Shown: in pieces, positions 7,873-17,410 of the stretch | Layout of the letters: every line of letters begins with the position of its first letter | Numbering within the stretch: the stretch's first letter is position 1 | NCBI GenBank assembly: GCA_021776565.1 | Contig: JAJFFQ010000010.1 | Span: forward strand, 1-57,457 | Origin: Robiginitomaculum sp. | GTDB lineage: Bacteria > Pseudomonadota > Alphaproteobacteria > Caulobacterales > Maricaulaceae | Length of the DNA: 57,457 nt | Reading direction: 5' to 3' | Notes under the pieces: model-generated | What the model saw: the letters and a program-made list of their open reading frames with translations, nothing else | Told to the model about the DNA's origin: nothing | The model's database searches: none | Program-made: the position numbers and the translations under genes

Positions 7873-9678
7873 ATGCACGCTTATCGCACTCACACCTGCG
7901 GCGAATTACGCCGCGAACACGTTGGTAAAACCGCACGTCTGGCCGGTTGGCTACACCGCAAACGCGATCATGGCGGGCTGTTGTTCGTTGATCTGCGCGA
8001 TAATTTTGGTGTGACCCAAATTGTGCTTTTGCCGGACAATCCGCATTTTGCCACGCTGGAGCGCATGCGTGTAGAAAGCGTTGTTTCGGTCACCGGCGAT
8101 GTAGTCGCCCGCGATGATGAAACGGTAAATGAAAACCTGCCCACTGGCGCGGTGGAAATGCACGTTACCGCTATGAAGGTGCTGTCCGAGGCGGCGGAGC
8201 TGCCTTTGCCAGTGTTTGGCGAGCCGGAATATCCCGAAGATATTCGCCTCACCTATCGTTATCTGGATTTGCGCCGCGAAAGTTTGCACGCCAATATTTT
8301 GCTGCGCTCGAAAATTATTTCCTCCATCCGCCAGCGGATGATCGCGCAGGACTTTACCGAGTTTCAAACCCCCATTCTGACCGCCTCCTCACCAGAAGGC
8401 GCACGGGATTTTCTGGTGCCATCTCGCATACACCCGGGTGAGTTTTACGCCCTGCCGCAAGCGCCGCAGCAATTCAAACAACTCATCATGGTTTCGGGCT
8501 TTGATCGGTATTTTCAGATCGCCCCGTGTTTTCGCGATGAAGACAGCCGGGCGGATCGCAGTCCCGGTGAATTCTATCAGCTCGACATGGAAATGAGTTT
8601 TTGCACCCAGGAAGATGTGTTCGCCGTTATCGAACCTGTCTTGCATGGTGTGTTCAAGGAATTTGCCGACAAGCGCCATGTCCCGGATGAGCCATTTGCG
8701 CGTATCCCCTATGCGCAAGCCATGCTTAAATACGGCACTGACAAGCCAGACCTGCGCATTCCGTTTGAGATATGTGATGTTTCTGATCTGGTTTCACGCG
8801 AGGACGTGACCCTCGGGGTATTCAAGAAAATCGTTGAGGGTGGAGGCGTTGTTCGCGCCATTCCAGCACCAGATACAGGCGAACATGCCCGCAGCTTTTT
8901 TGATAAAATGGACGGCTGGGCGAAAAAGGAAATGCAGGCACCAGGTCTTGGCTATATGCGCTTTGTTGAGGCCGAAGGGCAGATCACCGCAACCGGGCCA
9001 ATTGCTAAATTTTTCTCTGCCGAGGCACTGAGCGCCATTGCGAAGCGCGCCGGGATCAAGGCCGGGGATGGCCTGTTCTTTTCTGCCGGCAAGGCAAGTG
9101 ATGCGATAAAGCTCGCCGGGGCAGCACGAGCCAAGATCGGTGCTGATCTGAACCTTATTGAGCCAGACGTGTTCCGGTTTTGCTGGATTGTTGATTTTCC
9201 CATGTTCGAGTGGAATGAGGACGAAAAGCGCGTTGATTTTTCACACAATCCTTTCTCTATGCCACAAGGCGGGATGGAGGCCTTGCTGGAGAAAGACCCG
9301 CTGGAAATTCTGGCCTACCAATATGACATCGTTTGCAATGGCGTAGAATTGTCATCGGGAGCAATCCGTAACCACCGCAGCGAAATTATGCTCAAAGCCT
9401 TTGAAATTGCCGGCTATGGCGCTGATGTAGTCGAAGACAAGTTTGGCGGCATGTTAAACGCCTTTCGTTATGGCGCACCGCCCCACGGCGGTATTGCCCC
9501 CGGTATTGATCGTATTGTGATGTTGCTCGCAGGTGTAGAAAACATCCGTGAAGTCATCCTGTTCCCGATGAACCAGCAAGCGCAGGATTTGATGATGCAG
9601 GCACCAAACACTGTATCAGATGCACAGCTAAAAGAGTTGCATATTCGAGTGGTGGAACCGCCAAAACCAGCTGGTTAA
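7873..9678 (+). CDS. aspS: Aspartate--tRNA ligase
   Basis: Class IIb aminoacyl-tRNA synthetase of about 601 residues. It starts with the OB-fold anticodon domain ([20 protein letters not shown]), then class II motif 2 with FRDED near 220-224, a bacterial GAD insertion, and motif 3 [16 protein letters not shown] near 539-554. The open frame reaches back to 7789, but homology begins at ATG 7873 ([12 protein letters not shown]). Many alphaproteobacteria use a non-discriminating enzyme together with GatCAB; whether that holds here cannot be told from this gene alone. It ends eight bases from the stop of the convergent pentapeptide gene. Confidence 0.96.
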   Translation: MHAYRTHTCGELRREHVGKTARLAGWLHRKRDHGGLLFVDLRDNFGVTQIVLLPDNPHFATLERMRVESVVSVTGDVVARDDETVNENLPTGAVEMHVTAMKVLSEAAELPLPVFGEPEYPEDIRLTYRYLDLRRESLHANILLRSKIISSIRQRMIAQDFTEFQTPILTASSPEGARDFLVPSRIHPGEFYALPQAPQQFKQLIMVSGFDRYFQIAPCFRDEDSRADRSPGEFYQLDMEMSFCTQEDVFAVIEPVLHGVFKEFADKRHVPDEPFARIPYAQAMLKYGTDKPDLRIPFEICDVSDLVSREDVTLGVFKKIVEGGGVVRAIPAPDTGEHARSFFDKMDGWAKKEMQAPGLGYMRFVEAEGQITATGPIAKFFSAEALSAIAKRAGIKAGDGLFFSAGKASDAIKLAGAARAKIGADLNLIEPDVFRFCWIVDFPMFEWNEDEKRVDFSHNPFSMPQGGMEALLEKDPLEILAYQYDIVCNGVELSSGAIRNHRSEIMLKAFEIAGYGADVVEDKFGGMLNAFRYGAPPHGGIAPGIDRIVMLLAGVENIREVILFPMNQQAQDLMMQAPNTVSDAQLKELHIRVVEPPKPAG

Positions 9679-9685
9679 AAAGAAA

Positions 9686-10876
9686 CTAGTCTGCCTTGCC
9701 CGCCAGCTCCTGTTCCTCAAGAGAAGATTTCAAGGCAGCTTGTGCCTTGTCCAGTGACCGGACAGCCATATCCAGTGCGCGTTGCGCACGGCGATTGTCC
9801 AGCCTCAGCCCATCAAGGGCGCGTTGCGCCCGGGCCAAAGCACGTTGCTCTTCGCTGCGCACATCATCAAAATTTGGCCAGGAATACGTTTGACCATCAC
9901 GCTCAATAACGACTTTGGGAAACTCGCCGTCACTCATGGCTTCTGCCAGGGCGATACGGGCCTTTTGCAGCGCGTATTGTGATTGCTCAACGGCCTCTTT
10001 GGTGGTTTTGGCTATGGCCGTACGGTTTTCATCTGATAGATCAAAAGAAAAGGAATAGTTGAACCCGGTTGTACCATTGCGCATACTGGCATTAGTCCAT
10101 TGCACATCGCTACAATCTTGTAGTGACAGGTTTCTTGGCAGGGTCGTCTTTTCACTCCCACAAGCATCATCGAGCTGTTCTTGCCTCAAACCTTTAACCC
10201 TTGTAAGATTAGCCCCTGACAAAATGGCTTCCTCAAAATTTGTACCGCGTACATCGGCACGGCCAAACTCTGATTGTCGCAGGTTTGCACCTTCAAAGTC
10301 CGCGCCGGTCAACTTTGCACCATCCAGTCTCGCCTTGAATAAATTTGTGTTTTGCAGGCTGGCATCATTCAGGTCTGCGCCAGAAAGGTCAGCGTAGCCA
10401 AGATTGCTACGATCAAAAACAGCATCAGGCATTTTGGCACCAACCATGCTTGAATGTGACAAGTTAGAGCCAATCAACTCGGCATCTGCACCCTGAATAC
10501 CGTTAAGGATTGCATAGGCCAGAATAATGCCCTCAGCCTCAACGTCATCCAGCTTGGCCCCGGTCATATCGCAACGGGAAAAATTTGACCCTTCCAGCAC
10601 TGCATCGCTTAAATCCGCTCTTTTGAATATCGCTCTGCCAAAATTGGCCCCACTGATTTGTGCGCCCATCAAATTGGCTCCGGTGAAATTTGCTCGTGGG
10701 AAACTGGCCCCCTGCATAGCAACACCGGAAAGGTCTTTACCGGAAAGGTCGCAATCAGCACATACCCCGCCAAAGCCGATGTGACGCAATAAATCTTCTG
10801 TGGCAGCACCAGGTGTGCTGGCAATTGCCAAAACGGCAAGGCCAAAGGAAACTGAGGCAAAAAGGCGAATAATCAT
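9686..10876 (-). CDS. Exported pentapeptide-repeat protein
   Basis: A 396-residue protein of unknown role. It has an N-terminal signal peptide (about 1-25, ending GAATED), a short region with CADCD, then pentapeptide repeats of A(D/N)LXX type from about 38 to 240 (for example LSGKDLSGVAMQGASFPRAN), which form a right-handed beta-helix. The last 120 residues are charged, Ala- and Gln-rich and predicted helical or coiled coil. Pentapeptide proteins of this exported kind are found across marine alphaproteobacteria; function is not assigned. Confidence 0.82.
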   Translation of the reverse strand: MIIRLFASVSFGLAVLAIASTPGAATEDLLRHIGFGGVCADCDLSGKDLSGVAMQGASFPRANFTGANLMGAQISGANFGRAIFKRADLSDAVLEGSNFSRCDMTGAKLDDVEAEGIILAYAILNGIQGADAELIGSNLSHSSMVGAKMPDAVFDRSNLGYADLSGADLNDASLQNTNLFKARLDGAKLTGADFEGANLRQSEFGRADVRGTNFEEAILSGANLTRVKGLRQEQLDDACGSEKTTLPRNLSLQDCSDVQWTNASMRNGTTGFNYSFSFDLSDENRTAIAKTTKEAVEQSQYALQKARIALAEAMSDGEFPKVVIERDGQTYSWPNFDDVRSEEQRALARAQRALDGLRLDNRRAQRALDMAVRSLDKAQAALKSSLEEQELAGKAD

Positions 10877-11057
10877 ATTGTTTTTCTCAAACTCTTATCG
10901 ATGGTGGGGAGAGTTTACGCGAAAACCTCCTCTATCGCGACTTAAATTGCCGTAATTCTTAAGAAAGCCTGGTGTAACCAAAATTATTCGTCTGGCTGCG
11001 CTGGAATTCTGCTTCATGTGCTGTCATTGTGGGTTATGCCACAAGGAGTACAGCATC

Positions 11058-11963
11058 ATGCTGGATAAAGACCTGGAAACCGAAATTCTTGAAATTCTGG
11101 ATAACCAGAACTCGGTTCTTGGTGTAGAAATTGCCGAAGTATTAGACAATCGATATTTTGAAATTTGGCGCACCTGCCACAATAGTGCCAAAATTTATTC
11201 CACGCCATTTGGCCATTATTATTTGCGTATCGATAAAAAAATTGAAGGGTTGGCACGCCTCAGCCCGTCTATATTGCGTGATTTTCTCACTTATACCCGT
11301 ATTTCTACCTTGGCCAATTTTGAACAGGCCGTAGATGATGCCAAAAATTCACGTCAGGAGCATGTGCGTATCTCGGACGAGAAACGTGATATTGCAAAAC
11401 AGATCATCAGCGAAACACTGTCTCCGCAAATACTGGAACGCACGGGCATATTGATCGCGGGTGATGTTTGCCGCAACATGGCCCACCTTGTTCCCCGGCC
11501 AGAACGTTCAACGGGTAAAATGGTACGAGGATCAGATATAGATTTGATTTTTGTTATTGAGCACGATGACGGCTTAAAAGATGAAATTGAAGGTATAATT
11601 ACCGAAGCCAAAGCCATCTATTTGCAACACCCGGCCTTGCGCGAGGAACTGGATTTTGTGGTCAACACCCTGGATCATTATCGTGAAGCCTCCAGTTTTA
11701 AGGGTGTTCCCAACATGATTTCCTGCAAGGCTGCACTGGAAGGACAACATCTGGCTGGCTCAAAGGCAATTCTTCAGCAATCAACAGACATTTTATTACG
11801 GGCGCAAATACCACGAAAAGTCATCAAGCTCACTGAAACTGCTTTCTCTGACCGCTTAAGAGCTATGGAGAGACTGCGCAAGGATCCGGACGTGATCGGG
11901 CTGCCACGCGAGCGGAGATTGTTTTATTATTCCGATGAAATATGGGAGTTTATGTTAAGCTGA
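11058..11963 (+). CDS. Nucleotidyltransferase-like protein of unknown function
   Basis: A 301-residue soluble protein. The centre carries a nucleotidyltransferase-fold triad: GSDIDLIFV (residues 158-166, Asp160 and Asp162) and a third acid in EELDFVVN (Asp199). The N-terminal 130 residues do not resemble anything I know and the C-terminus is helical. I prefer ATG 11058, which follows AAGGAG; an ATG 14 codons upstream lacks such a site. It stands alone between a divergent pentapeptide gene and a convergent sugar-epimerase gene. A polymerase-beta-like nucleotidyltransferase role is an inference from the motif only. Confidence 0.6.
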   Translation: MLDKDLETEILEILDNQNSVLGVEIAEVLDNRYFEIWRTCHNSAKIYSTPFGHYYLRIDKKIEGLARLSPSILRDFLTYTRISTLANFEQAVDDAKNSRQEHVRISDEKRDIAKQIISETLSPQILERTGILIAGDVCRNMAHLVPRPERSTGKMVRGSDIDLIFVIEHDDGLKDEIEGIITEAKAIYLQHPALREELDFVVNTLDHYREASSFKGVPNMISCKAALEGQHLAGSKAILQQSTDILLRAQIPRKVIKLTETAFSDRLRAMERLRKDPDVIGLPRERRLFYYSDEIWEFMLS

Positions 11964-11975
11964 CAGACGCAAAAA

Positions 11976-13139
11976 TTACGGTTTGCGCCCTTCCACAGTG
12001 ATGGCAGAGCTTTTCGATTGCTCCTGATCTCTGATCTGCGCCGGGGCTTCTGTTTCAGTATGGATATAATTATACAGCATACGACGTACCGCTGTTTCAT
12101 CACTCAGCCGGCAAGCGGCCTCCAACCCGTTCAGCGTTAGCGTAACCTGGTTACGGTCAATCTTGCCCCGGGCAAGCGCAACCTGATTAGAGGGTGTGGA
12201 TTCAGCTGTTTCACCAGGGGCCAACAACGCCTCTGATATTTTTTCACCCGCACGTAACTTGGTGATAACAATCGGAATATCCACATTAGGCCTTAGCCCT
12301 TGAGAGGTAATCATCCGCCGGGCTATATCGGCAATCAATACCCCTGGCCCCATATCATGAAAGAACAGGCCGCCTCGGCTATTATCGTCGTTAATGCCAA
12401 TATGTAGTGCTTCAAGCACCAATGAAACCGCTTCCCGCTCGGTCATGAAATAACGTTCAACTTCCGGGTGGGTGATCGTAACCGGCAGAAGGCGTTCAAT
12501 CTGATGGGCAAACAATGGCACCACAGAACCAGACGAGCCAAAAACATTGCCGAAACGCACAACAATATGGCGCGTTGATGAGGCAGTATCCAGATCCCGC
12601 GCCCGGCATAGTTCTTCAGCGATTTTTTTGGTCGCACCCATCATATTATGAGGTCGAACGGCCTTGTCTGTTGAAATCAGAACCAGCGCCTGCGCGCCAA
12701 ACTCACAGGCAACATCAGATGTATTGCGGGTGCCCAACACATTGGTCGCCGCGCCTTCTGCGGGGTTGTCTTCAACCATGCCAACATGCTTGAGCGCAGC
12801 AACATGAAAAACAATTTCCGGCTTCTCGTCCTCAAAAACCTGACGCAGCCGCGCCTTGTCGCGTACATCACCCAGCACCACACGTCTCGTAAGGCTGGGC
12901 TGTAATTCGTCCAGAGCACCACGCAAGGTGTAAAGACCGTATTCATCATGGTCAAAAGCGACGAGTGATGCCGGGGCAGAGGCCGCAACTGCCCGCGAAA
13001 GTGCAGAGCCGATTGTACCGGCGGCACCGGTAATCAAAACACGCTTGCCTGCCAGGTGCGCGCCAAGAGAAACCAGTTCTACATCTTGTTCCTTGCGACC
13101 CAGTATTTCTTCGGGATCATAGGTTGTACTCGAACTCAC
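11976..13139 (-). CDS. Soluble CapD/WbpM-type nucleotide-sugar 4,6-dehydratase/epimerase
   Basis: Extended SDR enzyme of the polysaccharide biosynthesis family PF02719, acting on UDP-GlcNAc-like substrates for surface sugars. The Rossmann motif ITGAAGTIGS is at residues 36-45 and STDKAVRPHNMMGATKK at 156-172. Met167 stands where most SDRs have the catalytic Tyr, four before Lys171, as in WbpM and CapD. Those relatives have an N-terminal membrane domain, but this 387-residue protein is soluble and starts with a short acidic N-terminus, as FlaA1 does. It is convergent with the nucleotidyltransferase-like gene and divergent from kdsA. Confidence 0.8.
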   Translation of the reverse strand: MSSSTTYDPEEILGRKEQDVELVSLGAHLAGKRVLITGAAGTIGSALSRAVAASAPASLVAFDHDEYGLYTLRGALDELQPSLTRRVVLGDVRDKARLRQVFEDEKPEIVFHVAALKHVGMVEDNPAEGAATNVLGTRNTSDVACEFGAQALVLISTDKAVRPHNMMGATKKIAEELCRARDLDTASSTRHIVVRFGNVFGSSGSVVPLFAHQIERLLPVTITHPEVERYFMTEREAVSLVLEALHIGINDDNSRGGLFFHDMGPGVLIADIARRMITSQGLRPNVDIPIVITKLRAGEKISEALLAPGETAESTPSNQVALARGKIDRNQVTLTLNGLEAACRLSDETAVRRMLYNYIHTETEAPAQIRDQEQSKSSAITVEGRKP

Positions 13140-13365
13140 GGGATATTTCCCCCCATTTTCCCGGTCAAGACCGGCCTTACATCACACAAAACCGAACCCT
13201 AGGCGTATCGAAATGCAAGCCAATAGTCCAGCCTAGTCCCCAATGTTAGCGGCGATTGTAAATAATTTCTGCAAAAAAGATAGGCCTATAAATTTTTCAT
13301 TGGTTTTAACGCTCTACGGCATATATCCTGTCGGTCATATTTCAGCTTTAAAAGGCGCGGATAAA

Positions 13366-14211
13366 ATGATGGCCCATACCTTAGTGATAAAATCCGCTTG
13401 CGGGGCGGCAATACAACTGGGCAACAACCAGCCTATGGCGTTGATAGCCGGGCCATGCGCACTTGAAAGCCGTGACCATGCCCTGGAAGTGGCCAAGGCA
13501 TTGAAAGAAATATCGATTCTCCTGAACGTGCCACTGATATTCAAGACCTCTTTTGACAAGGCAAACCGCACAAGTGCCGAAGCGATGCGCGGTATAGGCA
13601 TGACTGCGGGACTGCCCATTCTGGCGGAAATCCGCGAAACCCTGGATCTGCCTGTGCTAACCGATGTGCATCTACCTGAACAATGCGCCCCGGTCGCCGA
13701 AGTGGTGGACGTGTTGCAAATACCCGCTTTTTTGTGCCGCCAGACAGACCTTTTGCTGGCTGCTGCCGCCACAGGGCGGGCCATAAACATCAAAAAAGGT
13801 CAGTTTCTGGCCCCGTGGGATATGGCTCATGTCATTGAAAAGGTACGCAAGGCTGGAAATCCAGATGTCATGGTCACTGAACGCGGTGCCAGTTTTGGCT
13901 ATAATACCCTGGTTAGCGATATGCGTTCCTTGCCAGTATTGGCCCGCACTGGTGCGCCCGTGGTTTTTGATGCCACCCATTCAGTGCAACAGCCGGGCGG
14001 GCTTGGCGGTGCCTCAGGCGGTCAAAGAGAGTTTGTTCCGGTATTGGCACGGGCCGCTGTGGCCATTGGTGTTGCCGCAGTGTTTATCGAAACCCACCCG
14101 GATCCGGATAACGCCCCCTCGGATGGCCCCAACATGGTGCCCTTGAATGAGTTTGAGGCCTTGGCCCGTGACCTGATGGAATTTGATAAACTGGCCAAAC
14201 GAAGGCCATAA
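13366..14211 (+). CDS. kdsA: 3-deoxy-8-phosphooctulonate synthase (KDO-8-P synthase)
   Basis: Condenses arabinose 5-phosphate and phosphoenolpyruvate to KDO 8-phosphate for lipopolysaccharide. The 281-residue barrel shows [22 protein letters not shown] and [11 protein letters not shown]. The N-terminal IAGPCALES has Cys where the metal-independent E. coli enzyme has Asn, so this is the metal-dependent class. ATG 13366 begins where homology starts; the frame is open further upstream. It implies a KDO-containing outer membrane. No other LPS genes of the pathway lie beside it. Confidence 0.94.
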   Translation: MMAHTLVIKSACGAAIQLGNNQPMALIAGPCALESRDHALEVAKALKEISILLNVPLIFKTSFDKANRTSAEAMRGIGMTAGLPILAEIRETLDLPVLTDVHLPEQCAPVAEVVDVLQIPAFLCRQTDLLLAAAATGRAINIKKGQFLAPWDMAHVIEKVRKAGNPDVMVTERGASFGYNTLVSDMRSLPVLARTGAPVVFDATHSVQQPGGLGGASGGQREFVPVLARAAVAIGVAAVFIETHPDPDNAPSDGPNMVPLNEFEALARDLMEFDKLAKRRP

Positions 14212-14280
14212 GCACAACATCACGGGGATAAATTGCGTTTCACACCGTTCTTCAGGTTCATGCTATCCATACTTCGAGGC

Positions 14281-14305
14281 CACACCAGTAGCGCGTACTG
14301 GTGTG
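14281..14305. repeat. Perfect 10-bp inverted repeat
   Basis: CACACCAGTA and TACTGGTGTG are exact complements around the loop GCGCG. It follows the kdsA stop by 70 bases and lies directly beside the longer inverted repeat 14313-14373, so both probably belong to one composite element. There is no T-run, so it does not look like a terminator. Confidence 0.6.
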
Positions 14306-14312
14306 GCACCTC

Positions 14313-14373
14313 TCCTTCGACAAGTTCAGGATGAGGTGCTTATGTCCAACCTCATCCTGAGCTTGTCGAAGGA
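14313..14373. repeat. Long palindromic repeat, TCCTTCGACAAG family (intergenic copy)
   Basis: The arms TCCTTCGACAAGTTCAGGAT (first 20 of 25 bases, 14313-14337) and the complementary arm 14349-14373 differ at one position and enclose an 11-base loop. The same arms occur inside the E2 gene at 48299-48411, with a longer spacer. This sequence family is widespread as an intergenic repeat in alphaproteobacterial genomes, to my recollection. Confidence 0.75.
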
Positions 14374-14590
14374 TTGAGGAACACTAGGGTCAGGTTCCCG
14401 AATAAGGCAAATGCCTTTCCACCACCTCGGTTTGAAAGATCACAGGTGTCCCAGTTATGGGACAGTTCACCGCATAAATCTGCTACGATACTGTATCACA
14501 GGTCTTTTGGCTCTTTTCGTCTGGCACTGAAGCGCGTATAGGCTTCTTTTTTAAGTTTGCTGCGGGCCTTTGATCCCGCTGGAGGCGATG

Positions 14591-15793
14591 ATGACTGATA
14601 TTCTTGAGCGCGCCCGTGCGCGGGCGCTCGATCCTGCCGTGCTGGATTTACCACCCGGCGACCCGTCCAAAACCCGTATTGTGGTGGCCATGTCCGGTGG
14701 TGTTGACAGCACCGTTACCGCTGCGCTTCTCAAAGGCGCTGGCTATGATGTCATCGGTATCACCCTGCAACTTTACGACCATGGTGCGGCCATAGCCCGC
14801 AAGGGTGCCTGTTGCGCCGGTGATGATATTCATGATGCACGCCAGGCGGCGGAACGGCTTGGGTTCCCCCATTACGTGCTGGATTATGAAGGGCGTTTCT
14901 CTGAGGCGGTAATGGAGGAATTCGCCGATAGCTATCTGGCCGGGCGAACGCCCATCCCCTGTATTCGCTGTAACCAGACCGTCAAGTTTGCTGATCTGTT
15001 GCGCACGGCAAAAGATCTGGGCGCTGTGGCCTTGGCCACCGGACATTATGTGCGCCGGGTAAAGACCAATGACGGGGTACAATTGCACCGGGCCGTGGAT
15101 GCCAAAAAAGACCAGTCTTACTTCCTGTTTGCCACCACGCCAGAGCAGCTTGCCTTTTTGCGCTTTCCTTTAGGTGGCTTGCAAAAGGATGAGGTGCGTG
15201 CATTGGCGACTGATCTGGGTCTGGCGGCGGCTGACAAACCCGACAGCCAGGACATTTGTTTTGTGCCAGATGGCAATTATGCCGCCATTGTCGAACGGCT
15301 GCGCCCGGGGGCGGCGCGCCCCGGCGATATTGTGCATGTGGATGGCCGGGTGCTGGGTCAGCACAAGGGCGTCATCCATTACACCGTGGGTCAGCGTCGG
15401 GGCCTTGGTGTGGCACTGGGCGCCCCGCTTTATGTGGTGCGTCTGGACGCCGCAAAGGCACAGGTTTTTGTTGGCCCGCGCGAGGCATTACTGGTTGCTG
15501 GGCTGTCCTTGCGAGAGGTTAACTGGCTGGGTGATGAGGATATGGCAGCACTGGATGGCACGCCGGTGGCGGTCAAGGTGCGCTCTACCCGGCCCCCGGT
15601 TCCGGCGCATTTTGCCTGCAATGAAAGCGGCGCTTTGCAAGTGATGCTGGATCATGGCGATGAGGGAGTGGCACCGGGTCAAGCTTGTGTTTTTTATGAA
15701 CCAGAAGCTCCGCACGCAAGGGTGTTGGGCGGCGGCTGGATTTCACAAACACAAAAAATGCTAAACATGCCGACGAGGCGTTGCACTACCTGA
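14591..15793 (+). CDS. mnmA: tRNA-specific 2-thiouridylase
   Basis: Adds sulfur to the wobble uridine 34 of tRNA-Lys, -Glu and -Gln using a persulfide relay. The 400-residue protein has the PP-loop SGGVDS (35-40), the catalytic Cys127 in [16 protein letters not shown], and the second Cys223 in [13 protein letters not shown] five bases before ATG 14591 decides the start over the adjacent ATG 14588. The C-terminal beta-barrel is complete and the short tail after GGGWI is variable in the family. Confidence 0.95.
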   Translation: MTDILERARARALDPAVLDLPPGDPSKTRIVVAMSGGVDSTVTAALLKGAGYDVIGITLQLYDHGAAIARKGACCAGDDIHDARQAAERLGFPHYVLDYEGRFSEAVMEEFADSYLAGRTPIPCIRCNQTVKFADLLRTAKDLGAVALATGHYVRRVKTNDGVQLHRAVDAKKDQSYFLFATTPEQLAFLRFPLGGLQKDEVRALATDLGLAAADKPDSQDICFVPDGNYAAIVERLRPGAARPGDIVHVDGRVLGQHKGVIHYTVGQRRGLGVALGAPLYVVRLDAAKAQVFVGPREALLVAGLSLREVNWLGDEDMAALDGTPVAVKVRSTRPPVPAHFACNESGALQVMLDHGDEGVAPGQACVFYEPEAPHARVLGGGWISQTQKMLNMPTRRCTT

Positions 15794-15868
15794 TTGCCGT
15801 TGTCCCTTGCCTGTTTCCCAGCAAAGGCGTTAACTGAAACAAACATAATTTTCTGGGGGAGAGAAAAC

Positions 15869-17137
15869 ATGGCACATATTGTTATTCTGGGCGCAGGGCT
15901 TGGCGGAGTGCCAATGGCACTGGATATGCGGGCCAAAGCACGACGTGAAGATAAAATTACCGTGGTTTGTGACAGCCCGACTTTTAATTTCACACCGTCC
16001 AACCCATGGGTGGCTGTGGATTGGCGCACCGCAGATCAGATCAAAGTTGAGCTGGCCCCTGTATTCAGGAAAAGAAACATCGGATTCATTCATGCCCGTG
16101 CCGATGCGCTCGACCCGAAAAACAATACCATTGGCCTTAGCGACGGGCAAACTATCAGCTATGATTATCTTGTCATCGCCACCGGGCCAGAACTGGCCTT
16201 TGATGAGGTGGATGGTCTTGGCCCGGACGGCCATACGGTTTCCATCTGCACCACCGATCATGCCGAAAACGCACGAAATAAATGGCTGGACTTTGTTGAT
16301 GATCCCGGCCCGATTGTGGTTGGCGCAGTGCAGGGCGCGTCCTGTTATGGCCCAGCTTATGAATTTGCCATGATTATGGATACTGATCTGCGCAAGCGTA
16401 AAATCCGTGATCGTGTGCCGATGACCTTTGTCACAGCTGAACCATATATCGGCCATTTGGGCCTTGGCGGCGTTGGTGACACCAAAGGAATGCTGGAAAG
16501 CGAAATGCGTAACCGGCATATCAACTGGATCACCAATGCGCGGGTTAAAAAAGTCAAAGCCGGCCTGATGGTCGTTGAGGAAATGGGCGAGGATGGCGCG
16601 ATCAGGGCCACCCACGAACTACCGTTCAAACATTCCATGATGCTGCCCGCCTTTCGCGGTATCAAACCTCTGATGGGGCAAGAAGGCCTGGTCAACCCGC
16701 GCGGGTTTGTCACCGTGGACGAGCATCAGCGCAACAAGGCATATCCCAATATTTTCTCGGTCGGGGTGTGCATTGCCATTGCGCCAGTGGGGGCGACGCC
16801 GGTACCCGTGGGTGTGCCCAAAACCGGCTTTATGATCGAGAGCATGGTGCGGGCCACATCGCAAAACATACGCGCCCTTCTGGATGGCCGTGAACCCAAA
16901 AACCAGGCAAGCTGGAACGCCGTCTGCCTGGCCGATTTTGGGGATGGGGGTGTTGCTTTTATTGCGTCACCACAAATTCCGCCGCGCAATGTTAATTGGG
17001 CGTCACAGGGCAAATGGGTGCATTTGGGTAAAATTGCCTTTGAAAAGTTTTTTCTGGGCAAAATCAAACGCGGCGTTGCCGAGCCGTTATTTGAAAAAAT
17101 GGCTCTCGATATGATGGGTATTAAAAAATCAAAATAA
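15869..17137 (+). CDS. Sulfide:quinone oxidoreductase-like FAD flavoprotein
   Basis: A 422-residue flavoprotein of the disulfide reductase group. It starts with the FAD-binding GAGLGG (residues 7-12), and FTPSNPWVAVDWR and YDYLVIATGPE are typical of sulfide:quinone reductases. Cys159 (GASCYGPAYEF) and Cys301 (GVCIAIAP) are candidates for the redox pair; the C-terminal amphipathic helices near KIAFEKFFLGKIKRG could bind the membrane. GGGGGAGAG precedes ATG 15869. It would oxidise sulfide and pass electrons to quinone. Flavocytochrome c sulfide dehydrogenase is less likely, as no cytochrome partner is near. Confidence 0.82.
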   Translation: MAHIVILGAGLGGVPMALDMRAKARREDKITVVCDSPTFNFTPSNPWVAVDWRTADQIKVELAPVFRKRNIGFIHARADALDPKNNTIGLSDGQTISYDYLVIATGPELAFDEVDGLGPDGHTVSICTTDHAENARNKWLDFVDDPGPIVVGAVQGASCYGPAYEFAMIMDTDLRKRKIRDRVPMTFVTAEPYIGHLGLGGVGDTKGMLESEMRNRHINWITNARVKKVKAGLMVVEEMGEDGAIRATHELPFKHSMMLPAFRGIKPLMGQEGLVNPRGFVTVDEHQRNKAYPNIFSVGVCIAIAPVGATPVPVGVPKTGFMIESMVRATSQNIRALLDGREPKNQASWNAVCLADFGDGGVAFIASPQIPPRNVNWASQGKWVHLGKIAFEKFFLGKIKRGVAEPLFEKMALDMMGIKKSK

Positions 17138-17201
17138 GTTTATAGCTGACGCGCATCATACCTTTTGATATATACTGTCTTCAGACAAGTAAGGGAAAAT
17201 C

Positions 17202-17402
17202 ATGACCATACTCAAATCCACACAAATTCTGTCCGAATCGGGCGACTCTTTTGAAGATGCTGTATCAAATGGCGTAGAACGATTTTCAAGAACCGTGAAG
17301 CATGTACGCTCGGCCAGCGTCAATCACATGTCGGTCACTGTTGAAGACGGAAAGGTTGATAAATACCGCGTCAATATGCAGATCACCTTTGAAGTGAAAT
17401 AA
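17202..17402 (+). CDS. Dodecin family flavin-binding protein
   Basis: A 66-residue protein that forms a dodecameric hollow sphere storing flavin. The layout is typical: a first strand with SESGDSFEDAVSNGVERFSR, a helix, then SVNHMSVTVEDGKVDKYRVN and a last strand ITFEVK. The ribosome site AAGGGAAAA is present. It follows the flavoprotein gene by 64 bases on the same strand, which may reflect flavin handling, but this is an inference. Confidence 0.85.
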   Translation: MTILKSTQILSESGDSFEDAVSNGVERFSRTVKHVRSASVNHMSVTVEDGKVDKYRVNMQITFEVK

Positions 17403-17410
17403 GGACTTCA

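Larger units (their letters stand above)
14212..14590. other. Intergenic stretch between kdsA and mnmA
   Basis: No gene is visible. The left half holds two inverted repeats (14281-14305 and 14313-14373). A small inverted repeat TGTCCC/GGGACA lies at 14447-14464. The mnmA promoter must lie in the remaining part, but I cannot place it. Confidence 0.55.
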
